Positions 54,784 to 63,574 of a stretch of DNA of 64,000 bases are shown here, piece after piece (the stretch's first letter is position 1; every line of letters starts with the position of its first letter). The notes below the pieces were generated by a model. The model ran no database searches. It was not told the origin of the DNA and was given only the letters and a program-made list of their open reading frames with translations. Both the position numbers and the translations under genes were made by a program. Origin of the DNA: an uncultured Gammaproteobacteria bacterium (lineage in GTDB: Bacteria; Pseudomonadota; Gammaproteobacteria; Eutrophobiales; Eutrophobiaceae); NCBI GenBank assembly GCA_943788815.1, contig CALSRS010000001.1, positions 1,239,501-1,303,500 of the forward strand, read 5' to 3'.

Positions 54784-56910
54784 TTAAAAGCTACTGCTTA
54801 GTGTCAAGGTAAACCGCGTACCAACCGTTCTATCGCGAATAATTCTGGACTCAACAGGCGTTTGTCCACGTTCACCAATGTAGATAGTTCGATTTCGAGA
54901 CTCATCGTAATTGAACAGGTTTCTAGCATCTAATCTTATTTTGACTCCATACCAACGGGTGGTCTCGACAAAGACATTTGCTTCGAGCCCTTCATTAAAT
55001 ACCTCTAATTCGTTGACCTTAAATCTGGGTCGTTTTGCCTGTTCAGCAAAGTCCCAACCCCACGAAATTTTACTTTGCTGAAAATCTTGTCTGAAAGCCA
55101 GATCAAATACATATTCATTTTCATTATTGAATCGTATGTTTGTCGGGCCTGAAAAAAATCCTCTAGCCGTTAACTGCCGCCCTCTACCAGTTACTGGATC
55201 AGTGACTGATGAATCCTGCCATCGCACCTTGAAATCCAGTTTTGCATTTTCCAGACCCAGCCAGTCAAGAGGGGTAGTGCTTTCAAATCGTACTCCAAGG
55301 CGATAACCATTACCTATGTTTCCCGGCACCTCAAAATCTGGTGTAAGTGGGAGTAGATCATCAACATCATTAATTTTGTGATAATAAAATGATAATTTAT
55401 AAACACTGTCTTGTCCCCAGCGCCACTCATTGATGAATTCGGACACCCAGGTCTTTTCCGGTTTTAGATCCGGATTCCCCAGAGCAAGATCATCATCTTC
55501 AAATACAGAGGCACTGACAAAATCATTAAAATCCAACTGTGAAACATCCCGAATAAATAATAATGTGGCCTGATGTCTATCACTTTTAGAATACGTCGCC
55601 ACCAATTGAGGTTTTAAAAAAACAAAATCACGCTCCTGATCAACATCGCCGGTCTGGGAAATATTGGATACTTCAGCACCGAGTCCATAATCAAGCTCTA
55701 TGTTTCCTATGGACCAGGTATCCTTTAATAAAAAGTCCCCCCTGAGCTCCTCTACTCTTGAATTCGCACCCGGCACTATGATTGGCAATGGTCCTGCGCC
55801 GGTATCCATAATCTGGACCAGGTCACCATCGAGTGTATTTAATGCCCCTTCCATATTTAATTGAATATTGTGGTTTGAAAATCTGTCCCAGTTAAATTCC
55901 AGCCTTACGATAGATTCCTTTTCTAACCGACCGGAATCTGATCGTCTGAACAGGCTTTGAGTATCTGGTAAATCAACATTGGTCTGACGAGTAATAAATT
56001 CAGTATTATTACGAGTAAATAAAAAAATCGCCTTAGCTGACAAGTCATCCCGTAAATTTCGTTCTATGTCCATCCCTAATTCAAATGTTGGATGGTATTC
56101 ACTGAATTTTAGTGATTGCAGTTCAACCGGTGGGACGAAAGGGACCGACTTTCGTGCCGATGTCAGGTACTCAGCACCACGGGTCACGCCGGTTTTAGCA
56201 TTAATTTGAATAAAAGACTCACCTATCCACGTTGCTGCATTAAGAAAAACACCAACTAACCTAAGGCCATACTCCCTGAGTTCTTCTTTTCGTATTTCAT
56301 TTAAATTATCATTACCGTCAAATACCAGATCCGAACCGCGCTCGCCACTGCCCTGCCGTTCCACATCCACTCCAATGCTGTAATCAATTGCTTTGAAGCT
56401 GTCAGATAAAGATACATTCAGGCCGGTTCTAAAAGGAGCCCGGCTACTTTGTGTGCCAAACCATTCCCACTGGACCGCAACTGGCGTGTCATCCAAAAGC
56501 AGAATATTTGCGAGCACCGGGTGTCCACGCATATCGATACCACGCACCTGACTACGAATTATTTCTATCTTCTCAACCCGACTTGCAGGTATTCGCGACA
56601 AAATTGCTGTTGGCGAGTCCTGTTTTGCGCTGGGATAATTATCATTTATTAATACATTACCGACTGATTCACCAAAACCCCGTATAGACTCACCATCATC
56701 TAAAATAAATCCTGGTAACTGTCTAACCATCTCCAATGCCGTTGATGGGTTATAACGACTAAAAAATGTGGCTGGGTATGTGACCATTTCGTCTTGCTGT
56801 TCATTGAGCTCTTGAGTTTCTGTGCTATCTGTCTGATGCTCAGTTGCACCTATAGACAAGGGTGATAGGTAGCTAACAAGAAAAAAAAGAACTAAGAGTA
56901 AAATTTTCAT
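54784..56910 (-). CDS. TonB-dependent receptor, array member 4
   Basis: Receptor of 708 aa. The signal peptide ends near LSIGA|TE (residue 22), followed by a Gln/Glu-rich linker and TonB-box candidate DEMVTYPA (about residues 40-47). Plug motifs are FFSRYNPSTALEMVRQLPGF and RIPASRVEKIEIIRSQ, with Ser replacing the usual Gly. The barrel has ALGNPDLKPEKTWVSEF and WQDSSVTDPVTGRGR. The HHWISDV motif is changed to YHKINDVDDLLPL. It ends LSSSF. It starts 3 bp after member 3. Confidence 0.93.
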   Translation of the reverse strand: MKILLLVLFFLVSYLSPLSIGATEHQTDSTETQELNEQQDEMVTYPATFFSRYNPSTALEMVRQLPGFILDDGESIRGFGESVGNVLINDNYPSAKQDSPTAILSRIPASRVEKIEIIRSQVRGIDMRGHPVLANILLLDDTPVAVQWEWFGTQSSRAPFRTGLNVSLSDSFKAIDYSIGVDVERQGSGERGSDLVFDGNDNLNEIRKEELREYGLRLVGVFLNAATWIGESFIQINAKTGVTRGAEYLTSARKSVPFVPPVELQSLKFSEYHPTFELGMDIERNLRDDLSAKAIFLFTRNNTEFITRQTNVDLPDTQSLFRRSDSGRLEKESIVRLEFNWDRFSNHNIQLNMEGALNTLDGDLVQIMDTGAGPLPIIVPGANSRVEELRGDFLLKDTWSIGNIELDYGLGAEVSNISQTGDVDQERDFVFLKPQLVATYSKSDRHQATLLFIRDVSQLDFNDFVSASVFEDDDLALGNPDLKPEKTWVSEFINEWRWGQDSVYKLSFYYHKINDVDDLLPLTPDFEVPGNIGNGYRLGVRFESTTPLDWLGLENAKLDFKVRWQDSSVTDPVTGRGRQLTARGFFSGPTNIRFNNENEYVFDLAFRQDFQQSKISWGWDFAEQAKRPRFKVNELEVFNEGLEANVFVETTRWYGVKIRLDARNLFNYDESRNRTIYIGERGQTPVESRIIRDRTVGTRFTLTLSSSF

Positions 56911-56913
56911 GGC

Positions 56914-59028
56914 TTAAAAGTTTCCGCTCAACACATAGGAAATACGGAATCCACGGATCCGTCTTCGAAGTTCATTAATGTCAACAGGAGTCAAACTGCG
57001 GCGTCCAGTAAAGCGAGTGCGATCTCGTATATCAGAGGTATCAAACACATTCTCGGCATTGAAACGCATTTTGACATTAAACCAGCGTGTGGTCTCTATG
57101 AAGAAATTCAATTCCATACCTTCATTGAGGATATCCAGTTCATTCACCCTGAAAGTTGGTCGCTCTGCTCTCTCGTTAATGTTCCACCCCCAGGAATATC
57201 CAAGATTCTGAAAATCCTGGCGATAATCTATTGAAATTGCATATTTATTCTCATTGCGAAAACCCAGCGGAAACATTCTGCCCGAGGGTGTCCTGTCGGA
57301 CAATACTCGATTCTCTCGAGTCACAGGATCCACCACGGTTGAATCTTGCCAACGAGCATTGAGATCAATACGGGCACCAATGAGACCCAACCATTCAAGG
57401 GGAATTGAAGCCTCGATGTCAGCCCCCCAACGACGACCTTTCCCAATATTACCGGTAGCTTCAAAGGTATCAGTAATTGGTATTAGATCAATAACATCTG
57501 ATATCCAGTGATGGAAGATACTAACTTTAAATACGGCCTCTTCTCCTAAGCGCCTTTCATGTAAAAGTTGTGCAATCCAGGTGGTGTCTGGTTTTAGATC
57601 AGGATTACCCAGAGCAATGTCATCATCTTCGAATTCTGCATTACTAACAAAATCACTAAAATTCAACTGGGCAACGTCACGAAAAATACTCAGCCTGGTC
57701 TGGTTTCCCTGATCACCAGTGTAGGTCATCACACCTTGTGGTTTAAAAAACGTAAAAGATCGTTCTGCAACTGCATCACCACTTTGCGAAATTTTTGACA
57801 CTTCCACACCCAATCCATAATCCAGTTCAAACTTGCCCAGGGCCCAGGTATCCTTTAATAAAAAATCACCTCTGGTCTCCTCAATCCTGGAATTTGCGCC
57901 GGGGATATTAATTTCAATTGGCCCTGCACCTGTATCATCAATCTGGGTTAATGTGCCGTTGAGTGAATTGAATGCGCCTTCAGTGTTCAGCTGAAATGTA
58001 TGGTTAGCAATACCTGTCCAGTCCATTTCAAAGCGGACTATCGTTTCTTTTGATAATTCACCCGTATCGTTTTCACGGAACAGAGTTTGATTGCCTAAAA
58101 AATCTGTCCTACGGGAAGTTGAAAAGGTCTCCAGGTCAGTAAGAATAAAAAGCAGGATTGCATTAGCTTGCAAATTCGGATTCAAGTTTCTCTCTAACTC
58201 TGTGCCGATTTCAAAACTACGCCTATCAAAACTTTCGCCTAATAATTCATCTCTAAAACCATTGCCCGATGGTTGAGGGGTACGCCGGATATCTCTGGTG
58301 CCGTCCCGAGAATCTCCACTCAATGTGGAATTAAATTTTAATAATGTATTTCCAAGAAACGTTTCTGCGTTAAGGTTAGCATTGCCTCTATATCCTTCAA
58401 AAAAGGCAACATCTCGCTGAATCTCTACCAAGTCCCCGATATCATTAATATCCTGTTCGAATGTATCATCACCACGAGTGTAGTTTCTTAATCTGAACCC
58501 TGCGTTATAATCAATTCCTCCCCATCTGTCTGAAATGGATATGCCTCCTTCGAAGGTATCACTGATATCTAGATTATGTCGCCATAATGCCTCCCAACTT
58601 ATCGCTGCATCAGAATCGTCAACTAATATGATATTCGCCAGCACTGATTCACCTTGAAGATCGATGTCTCTGATCTGACCCCGGATCAACTCAATCCGTT
58701 CGACCTGACTGGCGGGGATGCGAGACAGGATTAAAGACGACAGATCCTGTTTTGCACTGGGACGGCGATCATTTATCAGGACATTTCCGGCTGCAGCACC
58801 CAGACCTCGTAAAGCACTACCATCGTCCAGTATGAATCCGGGGACCTGCTGAATCATGTCCAGTGCTGTATTGGGTGAGTAACGCTCAAAAAAAGAGGCC
58901 GTATAAACAACAGTTTCCTCTTCATCTGTATTCGCTATCTCAGTTGATTGAGCCAATAATGGTTCGTTAATGAGTGCTACGAAAATGAGCAATAAAATAA
59001 ACAAGTATCTATTGGATTTAAATTTCAC
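56914..59028 (-). CDS. TonB-dependent receptor, array member 3
   Basis: Receptor of 704 aa. The signal peptide ends PLLA|QS (residue 26). TonB-box candidate EETVVYTA at about residues 37-44 is the closest of the seven to classical boxes such as DTLVVTA. FFERYSPNTALDMIQQVPGF and RIPASQVERIELIRGQ follow, then ALGNPDLKPDTTWIAQL, FHHWISDVIDLIPI and WQDSTVVDPVTRENR. It ends VLSGNF. It is strongly similar to member 2 in plug and first strands (SEGGISISD-type segment and IDYNAGF), indicating a recent duplication. Gaps are 4 bp upstream and 3 bp downstream. Confidence 0.93.
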   Translation of the reverse strand: MKFKSNRYLFILLLIFVALINEPLLAQSTEIANTDEEETVVYTASFFERYSPNTALDMIQQVPGFILDDGSALRGLGAAAGNVLINDRRPSAKQDLSSLILSRIPASQVERIELIRGQIRDIDLQGESVLANIILVDDSDAAISWEALWRHNLDISDTFEGGISISDRWGGIDYNAGFRLRNYTRGDDTFEQDINDIGDLVEIQRDVAFFEGYRGNANLNAETFLGNTLLKFNSTLSGDSRDGTRDIRRTPQPSGNGFRDELLGESFDRRSFEIGTELERNLNPNLQANAILLFILTDLETFSTSRRTDFLGNQTLFRENDTGELSKETIVRFEMDWTGIANHTFQLNTEGAFNSLNGTLTQIDDTGAGPIEINIPGANSRIEETRGDFLLKDTWALGKFELDYGLGVEVSKISQSGDAVAERSFTFFKPQGVMTYTGDQGNQTRLSIFRDVAQLNFSDFVSNAEFEDDDIALGNPDLKPDTTWIAQLLHERRLGEEAVFKVSIFHHWISDVIDLIPITDTFEATGNIGKGRRWGADIEASIPLEWLGLIGARIDLNARWQDSTVVDPVTRENRVLSDRTPSGRMFPLGFRNENKYAISIDYRQDFQNLGYSWGWNINERAERPTFRVNELDILNEGMELNFFIETTRWFNVKMRFNAENVFDTSDIRDRTRFTGRRSLTPVDINELRRRIRGFRISYVLSGNF

Positions 59029-59032
59029 TTCC

Positions 59033-61150
59033 CTAGAAACTCCCGCTGACGGAAAATGCTAACCGAAATGAGCGCTTACGTATCTGCTCCTCGCGAAACC
59101 TGACGGAGGTGAGATCCCGGGCACCGGTATATCTTATTCGGTCTCGGGTGCTCGTAAGGTCCAATATATTCTCTGCATCGAATCTGAGCTTTAAACCAAA
59201 CCATCGGGTCGTTTCAATAAAACTATTGATCTCTATATCTTCATTTAGAATATCCAGCTCATTGGCGCGAAATCGGGGATGCTTACCTCGTTCACGTATG
59301 TCCCAACCCCATGAGACCTTCTGCTCCTGAAAATCCTGACGATAATCGATTGAAAATGCATATTTATTTTCGGTACTAAACATCAGGGGCATAACCCGTG
59401 CTGGTGGTGTCCTGTCCGACAAGACTCGTTTCTCCCCAGTCACAGGGTCCGTTACTGAGGAATCCTGCCAACGACCAAAGATATCCAGCCTGGCACCGGT
59501 AAGTCCAAGCCATTCCAGGGGGATCGTTGTTTCAATGGTGGCACCCCAACGTCTTCCATCACCTATATTTCCTGTTGCCTCGAACGTTTCAGACAAGGGT
59601 AACAAATCAATAGCATCCGAGATCCAGTGATGAAATACAGTTATTTTCAGGATGCTTTCCGGTCCAAAACGCCTTTCGTGACTCACCTGTGTCACCCATG
59701 TTGTATCGGGTTTGAGGTTTGGATTTCCCAATGCCACGTCATCATCTTCAAAAACATTACCACTGATAAAATCTCCAAAGTCCAACTGGGCAACGTCTCT
59801 GAAGACACTTAAGCGGGTCTGTTGTCCCTGACCTGAATTATGGGAAAGTACAGCTTGTGGTTTTAAAAACGTAAAGGAACGTTCAAGCACGGCATCACCC
59901 GATTGTGAGATAGTTGATACCTCTGCTCCCATACCATAATCCAGTTCAATACTCCCCAGTGTCCAGGTGTCTTTAAGGAGAAAATCTCCGCGGGTCTCTT
60001 TAACCCTTGAATTGGCCCCCGGAACAGAGACTACTTCATCTCCCGCGCCTGTGTCCTCAGTCTGGAACAAGCCACCATCGAGGACATTGATTGCCCCTTC
60101 CAGATTGGCCTGTATGGTATGGCTAGAAATACCGGTCCAGTCAAACTCCAATCTGACTATGCCTTCTGTAGATTTTAAATCTTCATCGGCCTGTCTTAAA
60201 AAAGTTGTTGGTCCGATATTTAAAGCCCTACGCAGGGATCCAAAGTTATCTTCCCTGGAACGAATAAACAGGCCAATCAATGTTGCCTGTAAATCCGGAA
60301 GTAGATAGCGCTCGATATCGGTCCCCACCTCAATACTACGTAATTTCTCGTCCCCACCGATGAATTCCCGGCGAAAGGCACCTGAGGGCGGTTGATCAAT
60401 TTCCTGTTTCTGCCTGAGTGCATCCTGGTCTTGCCAACTAATTGTGGTATTGAACTTCACCAGATTTTCACCCATAGCTGTTGAAAGATTTAGATTCGCT
60501 GCCCCTCTAATTCCATTCAGGAAATATTCTTCGATACGCTTTTCTTCCAGGACGTCATCACCATCGAAGGTATCCTGCAAGGTAATGTCACCGCGGGTAA
60601 AATATCGCATCTCCAGACCCGCGTTATAATCAATACCATTCCAGTTATCTGAGATGGATATACCGCCTTCGTAGGTAGATTTAAAATCTAGATTATATCG
60701 CCAGGTTACATCCCAACTGATTGCGGCTTCTGAATCTTCCTTTAATATGATGTTTGCCACCACCGATTGACCTTGAAGATCAATATCTCGAACTTGTCCC
60801 CTGATAAGTTCAATTTTATCCACAAGACTGGCAGGTATTCTGGTCAATATGACGGACGGCAGGTCCTGCTTGGCACTGGGTCTTCTGTCATTAATCAGTA
60901 CATTTCCGGCAGAGGCCCCTAATCCTCTTTGATCACCACCATCATCCAACTGAAAACCTGGGGTCTGTAAAATCATGTCATAGGCGGTGTTGGGGGAATA
61001 ACGACTGTAAAAAGATGAGCTGTATTCGACGATTTCTTCTTCAGCTCCATCAGAAGACGCACCAGATTGTGGTGACTGTGCCAATACCAGTCCTGAATAC
61101 CATAGACATGGAAGCAGATATAAAAAGTTTCGTAATGTTTTACTTTGCAT
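59033..61150 (-). CDS. TonB-dependent receptor, array member 2
   Basis: Receptor of 705 aa. The signal peptide ends LVLA|QS (residue 24). TonB-box candidate EEIVEYSS is at about residues 38-45, then FYSRYSPNTAYDMILQTPGF (Tyr in place of the usual FF and AL) and RIPASLVDKIELIRGQ. The barrel has ALGNPNLKPDTTWVTQV, FHHWISDAIDLLPL and WQDSSVTDPVTGEKR and ends SVSGSF. It is the closest relative of member 3. It starts 3 bp after the stop of member 1, so translational coupling along the array is likely. Confidence 0.93.
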   Translation of the reverse strand: MQSKTLRNFLYLLPCLWYSGLVLAQSPQSGASSDGAEEEIVEYSSSFYSRYSPNTAYDMILQTPGFQLDDGGDQRGLGASAGNVLINDRRPSAKQDLPSVILTRIPASLVDKIELIRGQVRDIDLQGQSVVANIILKEDSEAAISWDVTWRYNLDFKSTYEGGISISDNWNGIDYNAGLEMRYFTRGDITLQDTFDGDDVLEEKRIEEYFLNGIRGAANLNLSTAMGENLVKFNTTISWQDQDALRQKQEIDQPPSGAFRREFIGGDEKLRSIEVGTDIERYLLPDLQATLIGLFIRSREDNFGSLRRALNIGPTTFLRQADEDLKSTEGIVRLEFDWTGISSHTIQANLEGAINVLDGGLFQTEDTGAGDEVVSVPGANSRVKETRGDFLLKDTWTLGSIELDYGMGAEVSTISQSGDAVLERSFTFLKPQAVLSHNSGQGQQTRLSVFRDVAQLDFGDFISGNVFEDDDVALGNPNLKPDTTWVTQVSHERRFGPESILKITVFHHWISDAIDLLPLSETFEATGNIGDGRRWGATIETTIPLEWLGLTGARLDIFGRWQDSSVTDPVTGEKRVLSDRTPPARVMPLMFSTENKYAFSIDYRQDFQEQKVSWGWDIRERGKHPRFRANELDILNEDIEINSFIETTRWFGLKLRFDAENILDLTSTRDRIRYTGARDLTSVRFREEQIRKRSFRLAFSVSGSF

Positions 61151-61153
61151 TTC

Positions 61154-63289
61154 CTAAAAGCTCCCACTCATTGCCAAAGTCACACGGATACCCTCAAATT
61201 CCTGAGAGACCTCTGTTATATCAACCGGTGATAAATTTCGTTCGCCTGTATAAATAGTTCGTTCTCTTACCTGAGACAGGTCAGTCAAGTTCTCACCTAT
61301 TAACTGCATTTTTAACCCCAACCAGCGGGTTGTTTCAATAAAAGTATTTAGAGCAATTCCCTCATCATAGATATCTGTCTCATTCACATTAAATACCGTT
61401 CGCTTTGACCGCGTGCCTATGTTCATTCCCCAGGCTACCTTGGCCTCTTGAAAATCCTGACGATAATCCAGGATCACGGCATACTTGTTTTCACCATTAA
61501 ATGAAATATAAGGGTTACCACCAAATCCTTTACGGCCTGATAGTCTCCTGTTACTACCGGTAATGGGATCAACCACTGTAGAATCCTGCCAACGTGCCTT
61601 TATATTTAATTTTGCACCACTTAAGCCAGCCCATTCAAGCGGCAAGGTACTTTCCAGTATGACTCCCCACCGTCTGCCATCACCTATGTTCCCCGGGGCT
61701 TCAAAAGTTGTAGTAATGGGCAATAGATCAAGCACATCAGATATCCAATGATGAAATGCTGTCAGCTTTATAACACTGTTCTGATTGAATCTTCTCTCAT
61801 GACTAGCCTCAAGTATCCAGGTTGTGTCAGGACGCAGATTTGGGTTACCCAGGGCAAGATCATTGTCCTGAAAATTCGATGCACTGACGAAGTCTTCAAA
61901 ATTCAGTTGTGAAACCTCACGAGCCAGACGTGCTTGAAACTGCAAGTCCTGTTTAGGCGTCCAGGTAGCCAGACCATGAGGTTTAAGAAAAAAGAAATTC
62001 CTGTCGAGGTTCTCATCACCCGTCTGTTTTATAGTCGAGACTTCTGCACCAATCCCATAATCCAGTTCCAGTTGATCAAAGGCCCAGCTATCTCTTAATA
62101 AAAAATCACCTCTGTACTCTTCAACCCGGGTATTGGCGCCCGGTACAATTACTTCTACGGACCCTGAACCATCATCTTCAGTTTGAAATAACTCACTGTC
62201 CAGAGAGTTATATGCCCCTTCTACATTTACTTGTATCGTATGTGAATCCAATCCTGTCCAACTCAGTTCAATTCTGCCTATGGCTTCCTGTTCCCTACTG
62301 TCACTATTACCAATCCGAAAAAATGTCTGCTCATCCAGGACATTAAATCGAGTCTGAGATGAGACTTCAGAATCATCTTCGATACCATATAAAAATATGG
62401 TCTTACCAAGTAATTTGGGCGTTATTAATCGCTCAGCATTAATTCCTATTTCAAATTCGGTGTCTTTTCTATCATCAAAAAACTTCTCTGTTCTAGGATC
62501 AATTCCAATAACTAATGGCGTTCTAACAGAATCTTTAGGTTCTTTTTCGGTATTAATACTTAGCCTGGAATTTAACTGCAGCAGCGTTATCCCAAACAAA
62601 CTGGATGCATTTAGATTAAAATTACTCTTTATTCCACGTTCGGTGGAATCATCCAGTCGTCTCTCAATTAGCTGATTGGCACCATTGAATACGTTTTCTG
62701 GACTATGCTCTCCAGTAGAACTACGGTCACCACTAGCACCCAGGTTAAATTCAATCCCATTCCAGGTGTCAGATAATGAGACATTGCCTCTAAACAATAG
62801 TCTGTCGACTATCGTGTTACGCCGCATGCCTGCTTCCCATCTGACCGTAGCAGGAGAGTTATTAACTAAAACAATATTTGCAACGATCGTATGCCCCCTG
62901 AGATCAACACCACTAACCTGCCCTCTGATCAATTCGATACGATCAACCTGACTTGCCGGAATCCTGCCAAGTAGCGCCGCAAGCGAATCTTCTTTGGAAC
63001 CCGGGCGCCTGCCATCTATTAGTACATTACCAGCCGAAGCACTATATCCCCGGTTGTTATTGACATCATCCAGAACAAAACCAGGAACTTGTTCCAACAT
63101 ATCCAGCGCATTATTGGGTTGGAATTTATTAAAATATCCCGCCGTATAATCAACCACATGGTCTGATGCATATTCAGAATCAATTACCTCGTCAGATATT
63201 GTCTGGGCATAAGTATCTATTGAATAAAATACAGAAAATACTGCAACAAATAGATTTGATATTAAAATATGAGCTAGAAGAATTTTCAT
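61154..63289 (-). CDS. TonB-dependent receptor, array member 1 (first of the operon)
   Basis: Receptor of 711 aa. The signal peptide ends DTYA|QT (residue 28). TonB-box candidate DHVVDYTA is at about residues 43-50, then YFNKFQPNNALDMLEQVPGF. The plug diverges from the others at RRPGSKEDSLAALLGRIPA where relatives have RPSxKQD, and continues VDRIELIRGQ. The barrel has ALGNPNLRPDTTWILEA, FHHWISDVLDLLPI and WQDSTVVDPITGSNR, and ends AMSGSF. About 285 bp of non-coding DNA precedes the ATG, so the operon promoter should lie there. Confidence 0.93.
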   Translation of the reverse strand: MKILLAHILISNLFVAVFSVFYSIDTYAQTISDEVIDSEYASDHVVDYTAGYFNKFQPNNALDMLEQVPGFVLDDVNNNRGYSASAGNVLIDGRRPGSKEDSLAALLGRIPASQVDRIELIRGQVSGVDLRGHTIVANIVLVNNSPATVRWEAGMRRNTIVDRLLFRGNVSLSDTWNGIEFNLGASGDRSSTGEHSPENVFNGANQLIERRLDDSTERGIKSNFNLNASSLFGITLLQLNSRLSINTEKEPKDSVRTPLVIGIDPRTEKFFDDRKDTEFEIGINAERLITPKLLGKTIFLYGIEDDSEVSSQTRFNVLDEQTFFRIGNSDSREQEAIGRIELSWTGLDSHTIQVNVEGAYNSLDSELFQTEDDGSGSVEVIVPGANTRVEEYRGDFLLRDSWAFDQLELDYGIGAEVSTIKQTGDENLDRNFFFLKPHGLATWTPKQDLQFQARLAREVSQLNFEDFVSASNFQDNDLALGNPNLRPDTTWILEASHERRFNQNSVIKLTAFHHWISDVLDLLPITTTFEAPGNIGDGRRWGVILESTLPLEWAGLSGAKLNIKARWQDSTVVDPITGSNRRLSGRKGFGGNPYISFNGENKYAVILDYRQDFQEAKVAWGMNIGTRSKRTVFNVNETDIYDEGIALNTFIETTRWLGLKMQLIGENLTDLSQVRERTIYTGERNLSPVDITEVSQEFEGIRVTLAMSGSF

Positions 63290-63574
63290 GTTGAATAATA
63301 ATGGTACCTACTATGGCGACGAATGTGCTTACTTAAAATTGGGAAAGCCTGAGTTCAAAATGACAGCGCAAGTCTAACATTTAAGATACGGTTCATATAC
63401 GTTTTGAGCTTTAAAATTGACTGTTTTAAAGGATATGTTGTCAGACATAAGCAAGAATTGAACATCAAATGTCATTGCTGATGTCAATTGTGAAAATATT
63501 TAGAAAACTGAGTGCAGTTTGACTCAAAGACAGGGTGTTTTGTTATGTCCAGTATATATAGTCACTACCGTAAA
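63290..63574 (-). other. Upstream region of the receptor array
   Basis: No gene is seen in these 285 bp, which separate the cytochrome gene from array member 1 on the same strand. I looked for a Zur-type GTTATAnTATAAC and a Fur-type GATAATGATAATCATTATC and found neither. A leftward promoter is expected but I could not identify one with confidence. Confidence 0.5.

Noticed and set aside
63290-63574. Fur or Zur operator upstream of the receptor array
   Set aside because: Searched by eye for both palindromes; only scattered AT-rich half-sites, none convincing.
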